DNA of 64,000 nucleotides from Panicum virgatum (taxonomy: Eukaryota > Streptophyta > Magnoliopsida > Poales > Poaceae). The DNA lies in the NCBI RefSeq assembly GCF_016808335.1, contig NC_053146.1, positions 8,377,015-8,441,014 on the forward strand. Direction: 5' to 3'. This document shows, one piece after another, positions 58,195 to 64,000 of the stretch (position 1 is its first letter; the number at the start of each line of letters is the position of its first letter). Under the pieces are notes generated by a model. That model was not told where the DNA came from. It worked only from the letters and a program-made list of their open reading frames with translations, and did not search any database. A program made the position numbers and the translations under genes.

Positions 58195-59906
58195 CGCACG
58201 GCCCGTTACGACAGGGTGCGCGGAGCCCCAGCTGCGGTGGTGGAGGACAGCGGCGCGTCATCGGGGCGGAGGATGTTGTCGGACCCCTCGTCGACGCCGT
58301 TGTGCGCGGCGTCGTGTGGCGCCGTCAAGCTCACACCTGGCGACGTAGTGGTGCTGGGAGAGTGCTGCCGAGAAATGTTCTGCGCTTCACGGAGGAATTG
58401 CTGCGCGGCGCGAGGAGGCAGCGGTGGCCGTGGTTGCTCATAAGGCTCGTGGATGGCGCAGCAGAGGCGGAGGTTTGGCAACGACATGGTGCGTGGAGGC
58501 GCAGCGGTGGCGCCGCCTCGGGTATGCTGCTGTGGCTATGGTCCGAGAGTGCCAAGCCGTGAGCGTGTAGCGAGGGGTTGATGCTCCGGGCGAAAGTCCT
58601 TGCCGGCGTTCCTGCTGGCACAGATGACGGCGGCGCCTCTGAGCATCGTTTTCCCTGTTGGGGGCGTCATCTTGGAGCTACCCTTGTCTGCACGGGGCTC
58701 TGGGTGAAAACCCTGTCCAGATTCTGGACTAGCGCCGGCGGCGCCCTGGCGTCGTGACCTCCTTGGAGGTGTTGTCTCTAGAGACCCATTTAGGCTAGTG
58801 GCATTCTTGGTCCATTGCGTGGGCGGCAACAGACGGGGTTGGCATCTCCGCTACGTGGCAAGGTGAATGGGTGTTGCTGAGCCCTCGTGGTGGTGTTCGC
58901 AGCTTTGGTGGCGGCCGAAGGTTGTCTCTTGGTTATCGTTGTGGCTGCTTGCAGCGGATCGCGGCGGCTGACGTTGCATGGCAACTGTCAGTGCGGCGTG
59001 GGACGACGTCAAAGGACGGCGCTTGCGGCAACGACACCAGGGGACGACTTGGCTTGTAGCGGACCGCGGCGTGTCATTTAGCTTGGCTGAGCTATCCGGT
59101 GCGTTACATCGTCGGAAGATGGCGCAAGCGACATCTTCGGCTTGCAGCCACGGCGGCGGAGGTTATGTTTCACAGGTAAAGCAAGGAGATGAGGTCGGCC
59201 TGTGATGGCGGCTCGGCGTTGTTGGAGACCCGGGGAAGTGGGGCAACTTTGCTCTTCGCCTTTGATGGTGACAAAAGAAACAGAACCATGGTGTGGAGTA
59301 TTGTGGCGGGTGTGGCGAGGCCCCACGCGTGGTGATTCTTCGAGGCGATGAGAGTGAGGTCCAATGGCGGATGCGAGGCTCCCGCGCGTTGTGTTTCGTG
59401 GTAGCGACTGCGAGGCAGCCTACGAGAGGTTCGGTTTCAGTGGTTTCACTCCGTCAGGTGGAGGGTGCTGTTGCAGCGGTATGGTTGCAGAGGTTCTCGC
59501 ATGGCGGTGGTCTTCCTGGTGTAATACCGTCTGGCTCTTTTGGTTCCCTGTCAATGCAGGGTCACATCTGAAGGTTCTCGGCAACTACACGAGTGTGGAT
59601 GTTTGGTGGGTGTCGGGAAAAACTTTGGTTTTGGTGCGTTTGTCGTACGGTGCTTTTTCGATCGGCCTGAGTGGTCTCGCGCAGATGAGTTATGTGGCTT
59701 GCGTCGATGTCCCAATCCGACCAGTCTGAGTTGTTGAGTAGAGTTGAGTTTGGCGCGTGTTGATGTCTCAGTCCAACCCGCCGGTGTGTTTTTTCCTTTC
59801 TCTTTTTTCTTTGTGCCTGGTTATGACCTCCTAGGGACATAACCTTGTATTTCTCTGCTATATCAATAGAAACGCACTCGTCGAGTGTTGTTCATTCAAA
59901 AAAAAA
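58195..59906 (+). mobile_element. 5'-truncated LINE (L1-type) 3' region inserted in NLR copy 1
   Basis: It is about 1.7 kb of GC-rich sequence ending in an AATAGAAACGC segment and a poly-A tail at 59898-59906, as in LINE 3' ends of grasses. No ORF2 domain is present. Comparison with NLR copy 2 defines the insertion: both flanks (CCAACCATC left, CCTACAAATTGA right) are continuous at 63963-63993. No clear target duplication is visible; at most 2-3 bases overlap. ORFs of 60-140 codons within it overlap in several frames and are not treated as genes. Confidence 0.75.
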
Positions 59907-60144
59907 CTATCACCTACAAATTGATTTTCAAGAATCTCATATGTTGGCATCGCAGAGATGTTAGTACTGAGTCTGGCTTCACCTGAGCTAGACCCTGTCT
60001 GCATCAATGTTTGAGAAACCTGAGGCAAGCAAACAAAGATTTGACACATTTTTAGTGTAGCCTCCCTCCACAATCACTACATGGAGCTACAGAGAAATGT
60101 TATAGAAGGAAATTAAAAAGAAGTAGGGAAGAGGATGACATAAA

Positions 60145-60375
60145 TGTAACCAATGTACATTGCGGGAAATGAATGGATGGATTGATAGAGGTGCACATGG
60201 GTGTACATATATAGACGGGATACCCTAGATTGGTTTATAGAAATACCACCATTAGGGGGATCCCGTCGCCATCTACCAATCAGCAGGGGGCGGCGCCCCC
60301 AGCCAGGAAGGCTGGGCGCTGGCCACCCAAGGCCCAACGCGCCGGCTACTCATAACCCTAATTGCCTTGCTAACA
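60145..60375 (-). mobile_element. Probable solo LTR (231 bp) upstream of NLR copy 1
   Basis: On the minus strand it begins TGTTAGCAAGG and ends GGTTACA. It is flanked by identical 5-bp ATAAA (60140-60144 and 60376-60380), as left by recombination between the LTRs of an inserted element. It contains a TCTATATATG TATA-like segment. No second copy or interior is present in the window. Confidence 0.65.
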
Positions 60376-60971
60376 ATAAAAAACAGATTACAAACAGAAA
60401 TGTGTGAGCTGTCATCTAGCACACTGCATGTTAAAACACAAAATTCTACTCTATATCATCTAAATATGAGTGGTTAACCGTTAACGAGCCAATGACCATA
60501 CCGACATAGTCGGGCAAACTTAATAGCCATGATTTACACTCCCTTGAGTATATGGCCGAACTGACTGACAAGTCATATATTTTACTCTTGTATATATAAA
60601 CACATACATTTTTTTTCCAGAAAAGCTGAATTTTGATCAGTGGGATCCTTCAAGATTGGGTACGTGGTGGATGTTTATTTTGAGCCTGCTTGGTTGGCTA
60701 CAAAAATATGGGCATGCCAATCCTTTTTACTTAAATCTTAGCAGTTTTAGAATAATACTGAGTTCGATGGGCTAATTTTTGGATTCTAACCAAACGTTTG
60801 AGTAATGAGCAGAGTAAAAAAAAGAAATAAAATGTAGATACATTGTACTCTACACAGTAATAAACTACATCACCTTCCTTCAGAGAAACAGCATAAATCA
60901 GAGCATGGTTGACTTGCTTGTGCACAACATTTTAGATGTAACTAAAGTAACTTAAAGTTTCCATCTTCTGG

Positions 60972-61244
60972 TGTTATGGCAAGTGGGCCGGCCATGGGCC
61001 TAGGCCCACGAATACTGTAGCGCGTGAACAGTGCCGCGAATGGGGTTAGTTGGTTTGTTATGAAAGAGATAAGTTAGATGGATTTAGTTAGGATATTTGC
61101 TTAAGGGTCAAGTCGGTCGTCTCTATAAAAGAGACCCTATTGTATCAATGAAAGGCAAGCAAGAAGAACCCTAAAAGTAGTCAGAGGCTCCAGAGGGAGG
61201 GCGACGAACAGGTTCTTCGTGCTATCCCTAGTTACTCCATAACA
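60972..61244 (+). repeat. 5' LTR of TRIM 2
   Basis: It is 273 bp with a TATA-like CTCTATAAAAGAG segment near 61120. Confidence 0.93.
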
Positions 61245-61388
61245 TTTGGTATTCAGAGCCTTAGATCCTGTGACCCCTGCCATCACCAATTTTTTCCCCC
61301 TGCGCATTAGATTGATTTCACTCCACACAAAAAAAATCCCACCCAATCCCACCCCAGATTACATTTGTTCGCCCATCTCTTGCCGATC

Positions 61389-62498
61389 ATGGGTGAACCC
61401 ATCACCAGAGCTGACCTTCAAGCCGGGGTTGACAAGATCCTCGCTGCGATCGAGTCCGTCATCGCATCCATCTCGACGTCACCCACGACGACGGCACCAG
61501 CGACAGCTGCACCAGCATCAGCGCAATCTCAGGCGCCTACACCACTTCCTGCATCGGCACGTTCACTGGCGACGGAGACAGCGTTGGCTACATCTGCATT
61601 TGCAGCAGCAACATCCTCTACCTCGACTTCGGCCCCAACGATTGCGGCAGCAACATCATCCATCACCTCGACGGCCGCGGCACCTTCACCGCCGACCACC
61701 TCGTCAGTAGCACCAACGCCGCAGCCGGCCCAGCCACCGACGACACCAGCTGCGCCGCCCGCCGTCGTCGATCCGCTCGTGGGAGGGGAACATCAGACCC
61801 TACCTGTCAAGGATCCATCGCCGCCAGCCTGTCGCCACCTGTCGAGGCCTTCCTTGTCGGCGCGGATCCTCGGTGGCGGCATCTCCGCCCGTCGCGGATC
61901 CAGTTACCCCATCCGTTGCGGCGTCCGTCATCCGTCACGGCGGATCCATCACCGTCCTCGCACCTCCGTCCGGGGCCGCCCGCCCGTCGTCCGCGCGCGC
62001 CTCCGCCCATCCGCGGCCGCCCGTGCGTCCACACACGGCTCCGCCCGTCCACGGCCGTCCGTCCACCTGCTGCCGCCCATCGACGGCTCTTCATCGCCCA
62101 TCGCGGCCTGTTGTCGCGGCTCTCCGCCGCCTCGTCCGCTCGTCCTGCTCCTGCGACTAGGATTGGAGCACCTGCTGCCCCACCGCCGTCTTTGCCGCCC
62201 CCGCAGCCACCAGTGGCGCCACGCTTCGCCGGCGTCTCCTCCCACGCCGCAGCCTCCGACGACACCAGCTGCGCCGCCAGCGCCTTCTCCGCCTGCACCG
62301 ATGGCGCCCACGCCGTCAGCACCGGCCCCATCTTCACCGGGGCCCCCCGCCGGTGATGCCACTGCCGTTGCCCACGCCACCGTCGCCTCCACAGATGGCA
62401 CAATTTTCGGCAAGAACTGCGGCGGCCAGCTTATCTGTTCTGGCAACCAAGGAAGGCCTGTGCTGGGCTGCCTTTGTTCAGTTGGCTGCCGTGGGTAG
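61389..62498 (+). CDS. Open frame inside TRIM 2, unknown product
   Basis: An ATG at 61389 opens about 369 codons. The first 25 residues or so look like ordinary protein (MGEPITRADLQAGVDKILAA); the rest is low-complexity Ala/Thr/Pro/Arg. It might be a gag relic of the autonomous parent or simply an open GC-rich frame. No domain recognised. Confidence 0.3.
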   Translation: MGEPITRADLQAGVDKILAAIESVIASISTSPTTTAPATAAPASAQSQAPTPLPASARSLATETALATSAFAAATSSTSTSAPTIAAATSSITSTAAAPSPPTTSSVAPTPQPAQPPTTPAAPPAVVDPLVGGEHQTLPVKDPSPPACRHLSRPSLSARILGGGISARRGSSYPIRCGVRHPSRRIHHRPRTSVRGRPPVVRARLRPSAAARASTHGSARPRPSVHLLPPIDGSSSPIAACCRGSPPPRPLVLLLRLGLEHLLPHRRLCRPRSHQWRHASPASPPTPQPPTTPAAPPAPSPPAPMAPTPSAPAPSSPGPPAGDATAVAHATVASTDGTIFGKNCGGQLICSGNQGRPVLGCLCSVGCRG

Positions 62499-62722
62499 GT
62501 CCGGTGGGTGGCTGGTGGGCTGCTCCATCCGTCATTTTTCAGCCCATTTGAAGCCAATAGCCAAGCTGCTATTTTCCGAGGGATTCAGAAGGACCAATGT
62601 GTTCCCTGTTGCGCTCAGGTTCAGTCGAGATGTCAAAGTCAAAGGCATAATCGGGTGCCCAGGTCTGTTGCTCTGAGCATTGCCACAGCTCGAGGACGAG
62701 CTGTCTTCGAGGGGTGGTGAAG

Positions 62723-62995
62723 TGTTATGGCAAGTGGGCCGGCCATGGGCCTAGGCCCACGAATACTGTAGCGCGTGAACAGTGCCGTGAATGGGGTTAG
62801 TTGGTTTGTTAGGAAAGAGATAAGTTAGATGGATTTAGTTAGGATATTTGCTTAAGGGTCAAGTCGGTCGTCTCTATAAAAGAGACCCTATTGTATCAAT
62901 GAAAGGCAAGCAAGAAGAACCCTAAAAGTAGTCAGAGCCTCCAGAGGGAGGGCGACGAACAGGTTCTTCGTGCTATCCCTAGTTACTCCATAACA
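62723..62995 (+). repeat. 3' LTR of TRIM 2
   Basis: It is 273 bp, followed by the target duplication TCTGG. Confidence 0.93.
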
Positions 62996-63000
62996 TCTGG

Positions 63001-63364
63001 CCCTGCTTATTCCTGCCAACCTTGCACTACAGTATAGAACCTAGCAGGTCTCGGCTATATAGTATGTAATTGTCTCAATAATTTTGAGGTCTAACCTTTA
63101 ATTTGCAGTCTATGCTGCTGTTACCTTGTAATATCCTAAATCAATGTTTCAAGTTAACTGCAGTTTCTAATATTTGGTTTAGTCATGCATCATAGACCAG
63201 CTACCATCATGATTGGTACAACTTAAAATTGAGGGATTGAGTGTTCAGAGGAGTGTTCAGAGCCTGTTTACAGTCTATTCCTAATTTTTTTATAGACTAG
63301 TAAGTAGTGTTGTGAGCATAACCTACAAATGAAAAAATGGAGCAAGATTATACTGCACCAATAC
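63001..63364. other. Intron/flank 3' of the NLR copy 2 NB exon
   Basis: The part from about 63265 is similar to 57486-57584 next to copy 1, showing the duplication extends into the intron. No other feature. Confidence 0.5.
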
Positions 63365-64000
63365 CTTTTTGGTGAAGAGGTCAAGAGCATCTTTATTTTC
63401 TAGAACCTTTAGCTTGTATATGCTTCCTTTCTTTGACGAGCAATGCTTTGCAATATTTTCTTCCCTTGTAGTGATTACAATCCAGCTTCCATTCTTCATG
63501 TTGTGGAAACTTTGTATTATCATGTCCCATTCGGCAGTAGAAAACAAATCATTTAGAACAATTAGACACTTGTTGCTTCTAAAAATATTACCCAAATATT
63601 CAATCAATGCTTCAACTCCTGTTACTTTAGTGCCTACCCCAAAGCTACTGCCGTTCCTATTGGAGGATTGCGCATTTAGCTGAATAACTAAGCTCATGAG
63701 GACCTTCTCGAGAATAAATGGATGAATGATTGTGATGCAAGCACGATAATCAAATAAACCACTTAGCTTTGGACTTTGGTAGACCTCTTCGACTAGAGTA
63801 GTTTTTCCATGACCTTCCATTCCCCACGCTGAGATCACTGTAGGTTGATGGTCTTCTTTCTGTGCAATTAGATCTATAAGATCAGACTTCTCTTTCTCTC
63901 GTCCCACAAATTGAGATTCCTCCAAAGCACCTGTGATCGTCCCAATGCGAGTAAGGCCCTTTCCAACCATCTTACTATTCCCTACAAATTGATTTTCAAG
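63365..64000 (-). pseudogene. NLR copy 2, NB exon, cut by window edge
   Basis: It is closely similar to 57585-58194. It carries a P-loop reading GMEGHGKTT where copy 1 reads GMGGLGKTI, kinase-2 LIVLNDLF (second aspartate pair altered to N-D) and RNBS-B GSWIVITTREE. It ends at the same donor (AAAAAG|GTATTGG at 63364). The 5' end (LENQFVGNSKM) runs past the window, so the CC domain may lie beyond. No ARC2 or LRR exon follows before the TRIM and copy 1. It could be a decaying duplicate, or the 5' part of a gene whose later exons are those assigned to copy 1. Confidence 0.75.

Larger units (their letters stand above)
55007..60019 (-). pseudogene. NLR (CC-NB-ARC-LRR) disease-resistance pseudogene, copy 1
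   Basis: In transcription order: a linker piece (59907-60019, containing PTYEILENQFVG); a truncated LINE (58195-59906); an NB exon (57585-58194) with the P-loop GMGGLGKT, kinase-2 LIVLDDLF and RNBS-B GSWIVITTREE; then LRR exons (about 56043-56387 and 55007 to about 55972, stop TGA at 55007-55009). NLRs are intracellular immune receptors; this resembles RPM1/RGA5-like grass NLRs. Between the NB and LRR exons (56390-57584) I find no ARC2 segment with GLPL or MHD motifs, only a MITE and spacer, so an exon seems deleted. With the LINE splitting the N-terminal exon, the gene should not make a full receptor. No CC-coding exon was found upstream of 60019. Confidence 0.85.
60972..62995 (+). mobile_element. 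TRIM-like non-autonomous LTR element (273-bp LTRs) between the NLR copies
   Basis: LTRs at 60972-61244 and 62723-62995 begin TGTTATGG and end CCATAACA, and differ at three positions that I could find. The target duplication is TCTGG (60967-60971 and 62996-63000). The primer-binding site is TTTGGTATTCAGAGCC at 61245, and a purine-rich GAGGGGTGGTGAAG precedes the 3' LTR. The 1.48-kb interior has one long open frame (61365-62498), Thr/Ala/Pro-rich, opening MGEPITRADLQAGVDKI after the ATG at 61389. It shows no gag, protease or RT motif. Near 61766-61815 it shares a module with the TRIM in RRP5. Confidence 0.95.

Noticed and set aside
58131..59737. ORFs of 60-143 codons between the two NLR parts
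   Set aside because: They lie in the LINE 3' region, overlap in several frames and match no domain.
1..64000. CRISPR arrays, operons, tRNA or rRNA genes
   Set aside because: The window is plant nuclear DNA; no complete tRNA/rRNA gene was seen. The tRNA-like stretches in the SMART elements lack a full cloverleaf.

Overview
The window is nuclear DNA from a plant, almost certainly a grass (Poaceae). The evidence is genes with many GT-AG introns, GC-rich 5' exons, and dense grass-type repeats (Stowaway and Tourist MITEs, TRIM and SMART mini-LTR elements, hAT and Helitron elements, gypsy remnants). I cannot name the species from sequence alone.

Layout. 1-4.3 kb is decayed Ty3/gypsy-like LTR retrotransposon sequence. 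5.2-30.0 kb is one very large gene (+): the 40-exon homologue of the rRNA-processing factor RRP5, 1,907 codons by my reconstruction, with an open frame across every junction. Its introns carry a 5.7-kb Ty1/copia element, a 2.2-kb TRIM, a 330-bp SMART-type micro-LTR element and several MITEs. 30.0-34.8 kb is intergenic, with a tandem Helitron (31.8-33.0 kb) and a foldback element. 34.85-43.83 kb (-) is a 15-exon, 1,360-aa member of the DDB1/CPSF160/SF3B3 (CPSF_A) family, resembling Arabidopsis At3g11960. 44.7-46.8 kb is a nest of DNA transposons: a hAT element with a palindromic end, itself holding a second SMART. 49.08-50.01 kb is an intronless ERF transcription factor of the RAP2-11/ERN type. 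50.5-53.7 kb is gypsy-like debris holding a second copy of the hAT family.

The right end (55.0-64.0 kb, -) has two related NLR disease-resistance fragments. The first is a pseudogene with NB and LRR exons but no visible ARC2 exon; it is split by a truncated LINE and holds a solo LTR. The second shows only its NB exon and runs off the window. A complete TRIM with 273-bp LTRs lies between them.

RRP5 and the CPSF_A-like gene are convergent housekeeping genes and both carry telo-box promoter motifs; RRP5 also has TGGGCY (site II) elements, a pairing typical of ribosome-biogenesis genes. The ERF is divergent from the CPSF_A-like gene. The most unusual material is the set of very small LTR elements. 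The two SMARTs share an extended tRNA-like stretch beyond the primer-binding site. The two TRIMs have different LTRs but share a repeated interior module. The copia element and one SMART appear to end TG...TA instead of TG...CA.
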